A stretch of 64,000 nucleotides of DNA from Janthinobacterium sp051380875 (GCF_051380875.1 NZ_JBNYXW010000011.1:62001-126000), one strand, 5' to 3'. Shown: positions 34,164-43,207, counted from the first letter of the stretch. The notes: a model not told the origin generated them from the letters alone. Numbers and translations are program-made.

Positions 34164-35312
34164 ATGAAGATCACCAAGTTGACAACTTACATCGTGCCCC
34201 CGCGCTGGTGTTTTTTGAAGATAGAGACCGATGAAGGTGTGGTTGGCTGGGGAGAGCCTGTCGTCGAAGGCCGCGCCCACACCGTCGCTGCAGCCGTTGA
34301 AGAGCTGGCCGACTATCTGATCGGCAAGGATCCGCGCAATATCGAAGACCACTGGACGGTGTTGTACCGCGGCGGCTTTTATCGCGGCGGCGCCATCCAC
34401 ATGAGTGCCTTGGCTGGCATCGACCAGGCGCTGTGGGATATCAAGGGCAAGGCACTGGGCGTCTCGGTCAGCCAGTTGCTGGGCGGCCCGGTACGCGACA
34501 GTATCCGCATGTATTCCTGGATCGGCGGCGATCGCCCAGCCGATACGGCTGCGGCGGCCAAGGATGCCGTGGCGCGCGGCTTTAGCGCAGTAAAAATGAA
34601 CGGTACCGAGGAACTGCAGTTCGTCGATTCTTATGCAAAAGTGGAAGCGACATTGGCCAACGTCGCTGCGGTGCGTGAAGCCGTCGGCCCGCATGTCGGC
34701 ATCGGCGTCGATTTTCACGGCCGGGTGCACAAGCCGATGGCAAAGATCCTGATCAAGGAACTGGAACAGTACAAGCTGATGTTCATCGAAGAACCGGTGC
34801 TCAGCGAAAACTATGAAGCGTTGAAGGAGCTGGCCTCGCTGAGCACCACGCCACTCGCACTGGGCGAACGGCTGTATTCGCGCTGGGATTTCAAGCGTAT
34901 CCTGAGCGAAGGTTATATCGACATCATCCAGCCCGACGTTTCCCACGCCGGCGGCATTACCGAAACCCGCAAGATCGCCACCATGGCAGAAGCCTATGAC
35001 GTGGCGGTGGCATTGCATTGCCCGCTGGGGCCGATTGCCCTGGCTGCCTGCCTGCAAGTGGACGCGGTGTCGTATAACGCTTTCATCCAGGAGCAAAGCC
35101 TGGGTATCCACTACAACGAGAGCAACGACTTGCTCGACTATGTGAAAAATCCGGAGGTATTTGCCTACGACAAGGGCTACGTGACCATCCCGCAGGGACC
35201 GGGCCTGGGCATCGAAATCAACGAAGAGTATGTCAAGGAACGCGCCGCTGTCGGCCACCGCTGGCGCAATCCGGTCTGGCGACACAAGGATGGCAGTTTC
35301 GCTGAGTGGTAG
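34164..35312 (+). CDS. dgoD: D-galactonate dehydratase (enolase superfamily)
   Basis: 382 residues, equal to E. coli DgoD. Mg-dependent loss of water from D-galactonate to give KDGal. Visible: MKITKLTTYIVPPRWCFLKI, YRGGFYRGGAIHMSALAGID, the metal ligands around GIGVDFHGRVHKPMAK (Asp, followed by a histidine of the DgoD type), LMFIEEPVL (Glu), LALGERLYSRWDFK (Glu), and DVSHAGGITETRKIA with the conserved His-Asp dyad partner. AAGGAG precedes the ATG. It lies 71 bp after dgoK. An L-fuconate or other sugar-acid activity cannot be excluded. Confidence 0.93.
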   Translation: MKITKLTTYIVPPRWCFLKIETDEGVVGWGEPVVEGRAHTVAAAVEELADYLIGKDPRNIEDHWTVLYRGGFYRGGAIHMSALAGIDQALWDIKGKALGVSVSQLLGGPVRDSIRMYSWIGGDRPADTAAAAKDAVARGFSAVKMNGTEELQFVDSYAKVEATLANVAAVREAVGPHVGIGVDFHGRVHKPMAKILIKELEQYKLMFIEEPVLSENYEALKELASLSTTPLALGERLYSRWDFKRILSEGYIDIIQPDVSHAGGITETRKIATMAEAYDVAVALHCPLGPIALAACLQVDAVSYNAFIQEQSLGIHYNESNDLLDYVKNPEVFAYDKGYVTIPQGPGLGIEINEEYVKERAAVGHRWRNPVWRHKDGSFAEW

Positions 35313-35439
35313 AAACGCTGGCCTCGGGCCAGCCACGCTGCGCTGGTGGCTGGTTCCATACGCGCCTTGCTGATGTGTGCGGCTTGCCCGAGGTGCGCTT
35401 CGGCAGCCACGTTTGACTACTTCAAAGAACGGAAATCCC

Positions 35440-36093
35440 ATGTTGAAACACGCAATTTTTCAAGGTATCCTTGAGCGACGTATGGTGGCGATTGTCCGCG
35501 CCGGCACGGCTGACGCGGCATTGCAAATGGCCGAAGCGTGTATTGCCGGCGGCATCACGGCGCTGGAGGTGGCATTCACCACGCCCGATACGCTCGACGT
35601 GATCAGGACGCTGCGCCAACGGCATGGTGCCGAAGTGATGCTCGGTGCCGGCACCGTGCTCGACCCCGAAACGGCGCGCCAGGCGATCCTGGCAGGTGCC
35701 CAGTTCATTATTTCGCCCAGTGTCAATGTGGACACCATTCGCCTGTGCCAGCGCTACCAGGTATTGTCGATGCCCGGCGTGATGACGCCGACCGAGATCG
35801 TCACGGCGCTAGAAGCGGGGGCGGACATCATCAAGGTCTTCCCGGCAGAAGTGTTCGGGCCTGCGTATATCAAGGCGCTGCGTGCGCCGCTGCCGCAGGC
35901 GCCATTGATGCCGACTGGGGGCGTCAGCGTGGATAACCTGGCCGCCTGGTTCGAAAATGGCGCGCTGGCGGTCGGCATCGGCAGTAGTCTGACCGGTCCG
36001 GCGGCAAACGGCGACTACCAGGCAGTGACGCAGCGTGCAAGGGCCTTCGTCGAGCAGATGGCGTTGATCAAACAGCGCTGGCCAGGAAATTAA
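35440..36093 (+). CDS. dgoA: 2-dehydro-3-deoxy-6-phosphogalactonate (KDPGal/KDPG) aldolase
   Basis: 217 residues. Class I aldolase of the KDPG/KHG family: proton-shuttle glutamate in ITALEVAFTTPDTLD, phosphate site GAGTVLDPETARQAILAGAQ, Schiff-base lysine in DIIKVFPAEVFGP, and PTGGVSVDNLAAWF. Splits the keto-deoxy phosphate to pyruvate and glyceraldehyde 3-phosphate. The frame is open 63 bp upstream but the N-terminus typical of the family begins at the chosen ATG. Family members differ in C4 stereochemistry preference; this one could also serve KDPG made by the kdgK product downstream. Confidence 0.9.
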   Translation: MLKHAIFQGILERRMVAIVRAGTADAALQMAEACIAGGITALEVAFTTPDTLDVIRTLRQRHGAEVMLGAGTVLDPETARQAILAGAQFIISPSVNVDTIRLCQRYQVLSMPGVMTPTEIVTALEAGADIIKVFPAEVFGPAYIKALRAPLPQAPLMPTGGVSVDNLAAWFENGALAVGIGSSLTGPAANGDYQAVTQRARAFVEQMALIKQRWPGN

Positions 36094-36261
36094 CTGTGCC
36101 TGCTGGCGCACCATCATGTATCGATTGGCAGAGAGAAAATGATGCGTGCAGCCAGCCCTGCTTTGCGGCGATCTTCGGCGCCCTCAGATGAGCATGGTCG
36201 TGTGTTAATTCACTGCAAAACGCAGGCAGAATCGAGTCGTATCAATTTTTGAAATAATGCG

Positions 36262-36290
36262 TTGACCTTCATTTTTTTGTACGGTATATT
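36262..36290 (+). promoter_or_regulatory. Sigma-70-type promoter of the downstream sugar-acid genes
   Basis: TTGACC (36262–36267), exactly 17 bp, TATATT (36285–36290). Transcription would give a leader of about 225 bases before the dehydrogenase ATG. One repeat copy (36277–36295) covers the −10 box. Confidence 0.65.
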
Positions 36291-36491
36291 TATAAAACCA
36301 TGTGAGCAGGCTTTAAGCTGCCGATTTGCTAGCGCTCCACGCAGGCAGTGTTGTGGAGAAAACCACTCCTTGCCGGCATGATTTCGGTGACGTTAGGCCT
36401 TGCAGTCACACTGTTGTGTGGTCAGGATATGAAAGATGCCGTATCGAGATGGTATTTTTTAGCGGTACAGATTGTACGTTAAATATAATAA
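36277..36491 (+). repeat. Two TTGTACG-type repeats, candidate operator pair
   Basis: TTGTACGGTATATTTATAA at 36277–36295 and TTGTACGTTAAATATAATAA at 36472–36491 share TTGTACG-k-TA-w-AT-w-TA. The first overlaps the −10 box, the second lies about 30 bp before the next ATG. Spacing (195 bp) would allow looping by a GntR or other regulator. Confidence 0.45.
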
Positions 36492-36522
36492 TCAATATAA
36501 AAACCGTGGTAGGAGACAGCTA

Positions 36523-37536
36523 ATGATGAAAAGTGTCGTATGTGATACGCCCGGCACGCTGCGCATGGAGCAGCGGCCGATTCCCGTGCCGGAGGCTGGC
36601 GAGGTGCTGGTACGCATCCGCCGCATCGGCATTTGCGGCACCGACATGCACATCTTTCGCGGCACCCAGCCTTTTCTCAGCTATCCACGCGTGATGGGTC
36701 ATGAACTGTCTGGCCAGGTGGTATCGGCCCCGGATGGATCGGCGCTGGCCGCCGGTGACCAGGTGTACGTGATGCCCTATCTGTCCTGCGGCACCTGCAT
36801 CGCCTGCCGCAAGGGCAAGACCAATTGCTGTACCCGAATCGAGGTGCTGGGCGTGCACCGCGACGGCGGCATGTGCGAGTACCTGGCGCTGCCGGAGCGT
36901 TTCGTGTTCAAGACCGAGGGCATTTCGCTGGACGACGCGGCGATGATCGAATTTCTCGCCATCGGCGCCCATGCGGTCACGCGTGGCTCAGTTCAAGCCG
37001 GAGACAATGTGCTGGTGGTGGGAGCCGGTCCGATCGGCATGGCGGTCATGCTGTTTGCCAAACTGAAAGGCGCCAGGGTGACGGTGCTCGATGCCCGCCA
37101 GGATCGGCTGCAATTCTGCCGCGACGCCTTCGGCATCGAGCGCACGGTGCAAACCGGCCCGCAGGACAAGGACCAGCTGGCCGCCTACAGCGACGACGAG
37201 TTCTTCGACATCGTGTTCGACGCTACCGGCAATATCAAGGCCATGGAGCGCGGCCTGGAATTTGTCGCCCACGGCGGCACCTACGTGCTGGTGTCGATCG
37301 TGCGCGATACCCTGTCGTTCTCCGACCCTGAATTCCACAAGCGCGAAACCAGCCTGCTCGGCAGCCGCAACGCCACTGCAGCCGATTTCGAGGAAGTGGT
37401 GGCGGCAATGAAGGCCGGCCTGGTGCCGACCGCGCTACTCAATACCCACCGCACCACGCTGGATGAATTCACGACGGTGCTGCCGCTGTGGATGGAGCCG
37501 TCGGCCGGCGTGATCAAGGCGATTGTCGAGCTCTGA
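36523..37536 (+). CDS. Zinc-dependent dehydrogenase, L-galactonate oxidoreductase (LgoD)-like
   Basis: 337 residues from the ATG seven bases after AGGAG. Catalytic zinc: IGICGTDMHIF (Cys) and GHELSG (His-Glu); structural zinc: four cysteines in YLSCGTCIACRKGKTNCC. Cofactor motif VVGAGPIGMAVMLFA. The C-terminal FSDPEFHKRETSLLGSRNAT closely recalls E. coli LgoD (YjjN), which oxidises L-galactonate to D-tagaturonate. Related substrates (L-gulonate, L-idonate) are possible. The next gene, a reductase of tagaturonate/mannonate type, is four bases downstream, supporting a uronate-like intermediate. Confidence 0.82.
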   Translation: MMKSVVCDTPGTLRMEQRPIPVPEAGEVLVRIRRIGICGTDMHIFRGTQPFLSYPRVMGHELSGQVVSAPDGSALAAGDQVYVMPYLSCGTCIACRKGKTNCCTRIEVLGVHRDGGMCEYLALPERFVFKTEGISLDDAAMIEFLAIGAHAVTRGSVQAGDNVLVVGAGPIGMAVMLFAKLKGARVTVLDARQDRLQFCRDAFGIERTVQTGPQDKDQLAAYSDDEFFDIVFDATGNIKAMERGLEFVAHGGTYVLVSIVRDTLSFSDPEFHKRETSLLGSRNATAADFEEVVAAMKAGLVPTALLNTHRTTLDEFTTVLPLWMEPSAGVIKAIVEL

Positions 37537-37539
37537 CGC

Positions 37540-38676
37540 ATGCTCAATCCCGTGCTCAACCCCATCCTCCAATTTGGCACCAGCCGCTTCCTGCAAGCGC
37601 ATGCCGACCTGTTTATCAGCGAGGCGCTGGAAAGCGGTACCGCCCTGGGTACGGTCACGATCGTGCAAAACACGGACAACCCTCAGAGCGCGCGCCGGAT
37701 CGATGCTTTCAGGCAGCCGGGTGGTTTTCCTGTACGTATCCGGGGATGGCAGGACGGCGCCGCGGTTGACCAGGAGCGGCGCGTGGTGTCGGTGACGCAG
37801 GCCTTGCAAACGAACCGCGACTGGCCGCGCATCCGGGCCGAGGTCGCCAGCGGCGTACAGGTGATCTTGTCGAACACCGGTGACGCCGGCTATGCCTTGT
37901 CGCCAGAAGACCATGCGGGGCTGCTCGATGGCGACGTCGCGCCGCAAAGCTTCCCGGCCAAGCTGCTGGTGCTGCTGCATGGCCGCTTCCTGTGCGGTGC
38001 TGCGCCGATCTCGATCTTCCCGTGCGAGCTGGTGGCCAACAATGGCACGGTGCTGCGCGAACTGGTACTGCAACTGGCGCGCGCCTGGAAACTGGCGTCC
38101 GCGTTCGTGGCATGGCTGGCCGAGGGCTGCGTGTGGGTCAATTCGCTGGTCGACCGCATCGTTTCCGAACCACTCGATCCGATCGGTGCGGTCGCCGAAC
38201 CCTATGCCTTGTGGGCCATCGAGGCGCAGCCGGGCATGCTGCTGCCATGCCGCCATCCGCAACTGGTGGTGACCGACAGCCTCGAACTTTACGAGCGGCG
38301 CAAGCTGTTCTTGCTCAACCTCGGCCATACCTTCCTGGCCGAGCAATGGCTGGCAGCAGGTGGACCCGATGACCTGACGGTGCTGCAGGCGATGGCCGAT
38401 CCCTCCATGCGGGAACCGCTGGAATCGGTGTGGGCGGAAGAGGTGCTGCCGCTGTTCGCCGCCCTGGGCGAGGCACAGGCCAGCTGCGACTATCTGCAGC
38501 AGGTGCGCGACCGTTTCAACAATCCCTTCCTGGCGCATCGCCTGGCTGATATTGCGCAGAATCACGGGCAGAAGAAGCAACGCCGTTTTGGCCCGCTGCT
38601 CGCTCTCGCCGAACAACTGGGACTGGGCCTGCCACAACGCCGTCTGCGGGCCGCCATGGAAGGAGTGGCTGCATGA
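37540..38676 (+). CDS. Mannitol dehydrogenase-family reductase (tagaturonate/fructuronate reductase-like)
   Basis: 378 residues, shorter than E. coli UxaB/UxuB (about 485) but with the same architecture. Seen: ILQFGTSRFLQAHADLFISE at the N-terminus (cofactor strand), VILSNTGDAGYALSPEDH, the substrate block FPCELVANNGTVLRELVLQL, CVWVNSLVDRIVSEP, and the helix start RRKLFLLNLGHTFLAEQWL, all family signatures. NAD-dependent interconversion of D-tagaturonate with D-altronate is the likely job given the LgoD-like and UxaA-type neighbours. The stop overlaps the kdgK-like start (ATGA). Confidence 0.82.
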   Translation: MLNPVLNPILQFGTSRFLQAHADLFISEALESGTALGTVTIVQNTDNPQSARRIDAFRQPGGFPVRIRGWQDGAAVDQERRVVSVTQALQTNRDWPRIRAEVASGVQVILSNTGDAGYALSPEDHAGLLDGDVAPQSFPAKLLVLLHGRFLCGAAPISIFPCELVANNGTVLRELVLQLARAWKLASAFVAWLAEGCVWVNSLVDRIVSEPLDPIGAVAEPYALWAIEAQPGMLLPCRHPQLVVTDSLELYERRKLFLLNLGHTFLAEQWLAAGGPDDLTVLQAMADPSMREPLESVWAEEVLPLFAALGEAQASCDYLQQVRDRFNNPFLAHRLADIAQNHGQKKQRRFGPLLALAEQLGLGLPQRRLRAAMEGVAA

Positions 38677-39614
38677 ACCACGATATGCAATTCTGGTCGA
38701 TCGGTGAATGCATGCTGGAGCTGCGCCAGGGCGGCGAGAACGTCCTTCACACGAGCGCCGCCGGCGACACCTATAACACGGCCGTCTACCTGAAACGCCT
38801 GCTACCGGCGCTGACGGTGGCCTATGTCAGCGCGCTTGGCGACGACGCCATGAGCGGCAGTATCCGTGCCCAGATGCGCGGCCACGGCATCGACGATCGC
38901 TTGCTTGATACCTTGCCCGGCCAGTTGCCCGGCCTGTACCTGATCGAGACCGATGAGGGCGGCGAGCGCCGTTTTCGCTACTGGCGCGAGCAGTCTGCGG
39001 CGCGCTCGATGCTGGGCGCGGTGCACCTGGAGCGCTTGTACGCAGCACTGCCCACCTGCGGCGCGCTGCTGCTGACCGGAATTACGCTGGCGATCCTTGA
39101 TGACCCGCGCCGCGCCGCCCTGCTGGAACTGGCCGCCAGGGTGCGGGCGCAGGGCGGCTGGGTGGTACTGGACAGCAATTACCGCCCGGCGTTGTGGCAG
39201 GCCGATGTCGCCCGCCATTGGCTGGCGCAAGCTCTGAAGATTAGCAGCCATGCCCTGCTCAGCGCCGACGACGAGGCGCTGCTGCACGGCGATGCCGACC
39301 CGGCGGCCACGCTGGCCAGGGTGCTGCGCGCTGGTGAGGCTGAAGTGGTGATCAAGATGGGCGCGCAGGGCTGCCTGCTGGGCGGGGCTGGCTTGCCGGT
39401 GCTGGAGGTGGCGGCGACGCCGGTGACGGCGGTCGACACGACGGCGGCAGGTGACAGTTTCAACGCCGGCTACCTGGCCGCACGCTGGGTTGGTCACGCG
39501 CCAGAGGCGGCGGCAAAGCTCGGCGGGGGGCTGGCGGCGGCGGTGGTGGCCCATGCCGGCGCCATCGTCCCGCAATCGGCCATGGCACAAACTCTGATGG
39601 ATATTCAGCTTTGA
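38673..39614 (+). CDS. kdgK: 2-dehydro-3-deoxygluconokinase (PfkB family)
   Basis: 313 residues. PfkB markers: SAAGDTYNTAVYLKRLL near the N-terminus, VLDSNYRPALW, and the anion hole/catalytic base VDTTAAGDSFNAGYLAARW. It would phosphorylate KDG to KDPG. Translationally coupled to the preceding reductase gene. With DgoK already encoded nearby, the window has two kinases for two epimeric keto-deoxy acids, consistent with two routes converging on the aldolase. Confidence 0.88.
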   Translation: MNHDMQFWSIGECMLELRQGGENVLHTSAAGDTYNTAVYLKRLLPALTVAYVSALGDDAMSGSIRAQMRGHGIDDRLLDTLPGQLPGLYLIETDEGGERRFRYWREQSAARSMLGAVHLERLYAALPTCGALLLTGITLAILDDPRRAALLELAARVRAQGGWVVLDSNYRPALWQADVARHWLAQALKISSHALLSADDEALLHGDADPAATLARVLRAGEAEVVIKMGAQGCLLGGAGLPVLEVAATPVTAVDTTAAGDSFNAGYLAARWVGHAPEAAAKLGGGLAAAVVAHAGAIVPQSAMAQTLMDIQL

Positions 39615-39680
39615 TATCGACTAAAATGACAACTCGACTAACACTCCCTTGCGCTTCTTTTACAGCGGCTGCCGAACCCC

Positions 39681-40595
39681 ATGTCCAAACCAGCGACCGT
39701 ATTCAAGCGGTGCACCAATCTGCTGCTGCAATTCCTGGCCGAGAATGTGGCGGTGGGAGAGATGCTGCCCACGGAGCAGTATCTGACCACGATCTGCCAG
39801 GGCAGCCGCACCGCCGTCCGCAGCGCGATCGCCTACCTGAACACGCGGCGCCTGATCGCCAGCCTGGCCGAGCGGCGCCTGCTCAGGAAGCCGATTCCCG
39901 GCGACTACTTCGACATAGCCGAACTGCAGTCCGGTGCGGAACGGATCCAGCAGGTGCTGATGGAGCGCGTGTACCAGCGCGACATGCCACCCGGGGCCGA
40001 GTTCTCGGAGGCGGAACTGGCGCGCGAGGCCGGTGCCAGTACCGTCAGCGTGCGCGAGTTCCTGATCGGCTTTTCGCGCTTCGGCCTGATCGAAAAGAAG
40101 CCGCGCGGCGGCTGGCGGCTGTGCGCCTTCGACCGCTCGTTCGCGACCGAGCTGGCCGATATGCGGCGCATGTTCGAACTGGCTGCGGTGGAGCAGTTTG
40201 CGACGCTGCCGCACAACGATCCGGCCTACAAGGAACTGGCCCGGCTGATCGTCCAGCACGAGAAGCTGGAAGCGAAGATCGATACCCGCCACAGCGCATT
40301 TCCTGCGCTGGACCGCGAATTTCATACCTTCCTGATCGGCCTGTTGAACAACCGCTTCGCGCAGGGCTTCTACGACATCGTTTCTTTCGTCTTCCACTAT
40401 CACTACCAGTGGGACAAGGGCGAGGAAATGGGGCGCAACAAGTATGCGCTGCAGGAGCATCTGGCGATTTTGCGCGCACTCGCCGCGCACGATGTGCCCA
40501 AGGCGCTGGCTTGCATGCAGGAGCATCTCACTTCATCGCGCCGCACCATGCTGCAATCGATCGGCGTGCGCGAAAAGGCGCAGGCCCAGGGCTGA
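39681..40595 (+). CDS. GntR/FadR-type regulator with two winged-helix domains
   Basis: 304 residues, about 60–70 longer than ordinary FCD-type GntR regulators. Residues 1–75 look like one GntR winged helix (LLLQFLAENVAVGEMLPTEQ, SRTAVRSAIAYLNTRRLIA). Residues about 85–150 are a second, canonical one (LMERVYQRDMPPGAEFSEAE, STVSVREFLIGFSRFGLIEK). The rest is an FCD effector domain, with ALDREFHTFLIGLLNNR and HYHYQWD supplying metal or ligand residues. It lies between kdgK and the dehydratase genes and is the likely regulator of this part of the cluster. Confidence 0.85.
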   Translation: MSKPATVFKRCTNLLLQFLAENVAVGEMLPTEQYLTTICQGSRTAVRSAIAYLNTRRLIASLAERRLLRKPIPGDYFDIAELQSGAERIQQVLMERVYQRDMPPGAEFSEAELAREAGASTVSVREFLIGFSRFGLIEKKPRGGWRLCAFDRSFATELADMRRMFELAAVEQFATLPHNDPAYKELARLIVQHEKLEAKIDTRHSAFPALDREFHTFLIGLLNNRFAQGFYDIVSFVFHYHYQWDKGEEMGRNKYALQEHLAILRALAAHDVPKALACMQEHLTSSRRTMLQSIGVREKAQAQG

Positions 40596-40629
40596 AGCCC
40601 TCTGCCGCCTTCCATCGGGAGGGGGCGCC

Positions 40630-40962
40630 ATGCTGAACATCCAGGTTTCAGACGTGTTGCTGATGTCCGCCGAGGACAATTGCGTGATCGCCCGCACCGC
40701 CCTGAAAAAAGGCGAACGGGTGCTGATCGACGAGGTTCCCATCTTGCTGTTGCAGGACATCGCCATCGGCCACAAGCTGGCGCGCTATCGGCTGGCCGTG
40801 GGCGACAAGGTGCTGCGCTATGGCGCCATTATCGGCAGCGTCACGCAGCCAATCGCCATCGGCGAACATATCCACACCCACAACCTCGAAAGCGACTACA
40901 TCCCGACTTTCACCCTGGGCCAGGACGGCCAGCATTTCCTGGAAAAGGACGGCGCCAAATGA
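40630..40962 (+). CDS. UxaA-type dehydratase, small (SAF-domain) subunit
   Basis: 110 residues: an SAF domain equal to the N-terminal part of altronate dehydratase UxaA (E. coli UxaA is a single 495-residue chain). Blocks DNCVIARTALKKGERVLI, DIAIGHKLARYRLAVGDKVL, YGAIIGSVTQPIAIGEHIHT, HNLESDY show the SAF fold with HxxN. The ATG follows a GGGAGG-rich stretch. It overlaps the large-subunit gene by four bases (ATGA), so the two are made together. Confidence 0.86.
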   Translation: MLNIQVSDVLLMSAEDNCVIARTALKKGERVLIDEVPILLLQDIAIGHKLARYRLAVGDKVLRYGAIIGSVTQPIAIGEHIHTHNLESDYIPTFTLGQDGQHFLEKDGAK

Positions 40963-42182
40963 ACGCTCCCGATACATTCCCGCAGCTTTCCGGCTACCTG
41001 CGCGCCGATGGCCGCAAGGGCATCCGCAACATCGTGGTGGTGGCCTATATGGTCGAATGCGCGCACCACGTGGCGCGCCAGATGGTCAACGCCTTCCCTG
41101 GGCAGGCCGTGCACCTGATCGGCTTTACGGGCTGCTTCCCGAATGAATATGCGGACCAGGTGATGCGCCGCCTGCTGACGCATCCGAACGTCGGTGCCGT
41201 GCTACTGGTGTCGCTGGGTTGCGAAGGTTTCAATAAATACGGCTTGAGCACGGCGGTGGCCGATAGCGACCGCCCCGTGCATACCATCACGATCCAGGAA
41301 AACAGCGGCACGCGCCCCAGTGTGAAGAGCGGCGTCGAATGGATAGGCTGGGCGCTGGAGCACCTGGCGCAGCAGGTGCGCGTGCCGATGGCGCTGGGCG
41401 AACTGGTGATTGCCACCATCTGCGGCGGCTCCGACAGCACCAGCGGGATTACCGCCAATCCGGCCGTCGGCGTGGCCTTCGACACCTTGATCGACGCCGG
41501 CTGCCCCTGCATCTTCGAAGAGACCGGGGAACTCGTGGGCTGTGAGTACCACATGCAGCGGCGCGCCATCAGCCCCGGCCTGGGCGACGCCATCGTCGAA
41601 ACCGTGGCCAAGGCCGCCAGGTATTACACCATCATGGGACACGGCAGCTTCTCGCCGGGGAACGCCGACGGCGGCCTGACCACGCAGGAAGAAAAGTCGC
41701 TTGGCGCCTACGCCAAGAGCGGATCGTCGCCGATCGTCGGCATTCTGAAGCCGGGCGACCAGCCGGCTGGCGGCGGCCTGTATCTGCTCGACGTGGTGCC
41801 AGATGGCGAGCCGCGCTTCGGCTTTCCAAACGTATCGGACAATGCGGAAATTGTCGAACTCATTTCCTGCGGTGCCCATATCACCTTGTTTACCACCGGC
41901 CGCGGCTCGGTGGTCGGCTCTGCCATCTCGCCGGTGATCAAGGTGTGCGCCAATCCGCAAACCTTTGAACGCCTGGCTGACGACATGGACATCAACGCCG
42001 GCAAGATACTCACCGGCGAGGCCAGCCTGGAAGAGGTGGGCGCCGAGATTGTCGACGCCGTGCTGCGCGTGGCAAACGGTGAATTGAGCCGCTCGGAAGA
42101 CCTGGGACACCAGGAATTCGTGCTGACGTATAAACAATTTGACGCGCTCGGGCCGGGCTGTTTCCCACTGCGCGCAGCCTGA
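40959..42182 (+). CDS. UxaA-type dehydratase, large subunit (altronate/fuconate dehydratase)
   Basis: 407 residues corresponding to the C-terminal part of altronate or galactarate dehydratases. Blocks: GYLRADGRKGIRNIVVVAYM, GFTGCFPNEYADQVMRRLL, ICGGSDSTSGITANPAVGVA, IFEETGELVGCEY, and FTTGRGSVVGSAISPVIKVC; conserved cysteines and glutamate for the iron site are visible. By neighbourhood it dehydrates either D-altronate (to KDG) or L-fuconate (to 2-keto-3-deoxyfuconate); the sequence alone does not decide. Confidence 0.87.
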   Translation: MNAPDTFPQLSGYLRADGRKGIRNIVVVAYMVECAHHVARQMVNAFPGQAVHLIGFTGCFPNEYADQVMRRLLTHPNVGAVLLVSLGCEGFNKYGLSTAVADSDRPVHTITIQENSGTRPSVKSGVEWIGWALEHLAQQVRVPMALGELVIATICGGSDSTSGITANPAVGVAFDTLIDAGCPCIFEETGELVGCEYHMQRRAISPGLGDAIVETVAKAARYYTIMGHGSFSPGNADGGLTTQEEKSLGAYAKSGSSPIVGILKPGDQPAGGGLYLLDVVPDGEPRFGFPNVSDNAEIVELISCGAHITLFTTGRGSVVGSAISPVIKVCANPQTFERLADDMDINAGKILTGEASLEEVGAEIVDAVLRVANGELSRSEDLGHQEFVLTYKQFDALGPGCFPLRAA

Positions 42183-42196
42183 GCGGAGAAGATGCG

Positions 42197-43207
42197 ATGA
42201 ACGTGACCGACACCGCGCCGCTGCCGCGCAGCGGCCTGCCGCTGACCCGGCTGGGCATGGGCTGCGCGCCGATCGGCGGCCTGTATCAAGCCTGCAGCGC
42301 GGCAGACGCGCGGGCCGCTATCGATGGCGCATGGGAGCTTGGCCTGCGCTATTTTGACACCGCGCCGTTCTATGGCTACAGCCTGTCCGAGCACCGGCTT
42401 GGGGAGGCGCTGCGCGACCGGCCGCGCGCGCAGTTCGTCATCAGCAGCAAGGTCGGACGCCTGATGCAAGCCGACGCCAGCGTGCAGCCCGACGATGATG
42501 GATGGGCTGCGCCGCTGCCGTTCCGGCCGCATTTCGACTACAGCTTTGACGCCATCATGCGTTCGCACCAGGATAGTCTGCAGCGTCTCGGCCTGGCGTA
42601 TATCGACATCCTGCTCGTACACGATATCGGCCGCGCCACGCACGGCAATCTGCATGAGCACTACTGGCAGCAATTGACCAAGGGTGGCGGCTTTCGCGCG
42701 CTGGACGAGTTGCGCCGCAGCGGCCAGGTGAAAGCCATTGGATTAGGCGTCAACGAGGCACAGGTGGTGTACGAAGCGATGCAGGAATGCGACCTCGACT
42801 GCACCCTGCTGGCCGGGCGCTACACCTTGCTTGAGCAGGCATCGTTATCGCCGTTGCTGGAGGCCTGCGAGCGGCAGGGCCATGCGATTGTAATCGGCGG
42901 ACCCTTTAATTCCGGCGTCCTGGCCGGCAATGGCAAGTTCAATTATGCCGATGCACCACAGGAAATCATGCAGCGCGTTGGCCAGTTGCAGCAGGCCTGC
43001 GCAGAATTTGGCGTGCCGCTGCAGGCGGCGGCCCTGCAGTTCCCGATGGCGCATCCGGCCGTGGTGTCGTGCATACCCGGTGGCCAGGACCTGGCGCAGC
43101 TGCGCCAGAACGCGGCGTGGTTTGAGCAGCCGATTCCGGCCGAATTGTGGCAGGCGCTCAAGCTGCGCGGCCTGGTCGATGAACGCGCTCCGGTGCCGTC
43201 TCCATGA
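42197..43207 (+). CDS. Aldo/keto reductase, L-fucose/L-galactose dehydrogenase-like
   Basis: 336 residues, TIM barrel. Opening LGMGCAPIGGLYQACSAADA, catalytic aspartate and tyrosine in YFDTAPFYGYSLSEHRLGEA, lysine in VISSKVGRL, histidine in ILLVHDIGR, all standard. The YFDTAPFYGYGxSEHRLG block is typical of D-threo-aldose 1-dehydrogenases, which oxidise L-fucose and L-galactose to the lactone with NAD(P)+. The following lactonase gene overlaps its stop by four bases, matching that reaction order. Confidence 0.86.
   Translation: MNVTDTAPLPRSGLPLTRLGMGCAPIGGLYQACSAADARAAIDGAWELGLRYFDTAPFYGYSLSEHRLGEALRDRPRAQFVISSKVGRLMQADASVQPDDDGWAAPLPFRPHFDYSFDAIMRSHQDSLQRLGLAYIDILLVHDIGRATHGNLHEHYWQQLTKGGGFRALDELRRSGQVKAIGLGVNEAQVVYEAMQECDLDCTLLAGRYTLLEQASLSPLLEACERQGHAIVIGGPFNSGVLAGNGKFNYADAPQEIMQRVGQLQQACAEFGVPLQAAALQFPMAHPAVVSCIPGGQDLAQLRQNAAWFEQPIPAELWQALKLRGLVDERAPVPSP

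Larger units (their letters stand above)
36094..36522 (+). other. Regulatory spacer between dgoA and the zinc dehydrogenase gene
   Basis: 430 bp without a gene. It holds a good promoter and two copies of an AT-rich TTGTACG-type repeat listed separately, and ends in the AGGAGA site of the next gene. The AT-rich character is marked compared with the flanking coding DNA. Confidence 0.6.
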
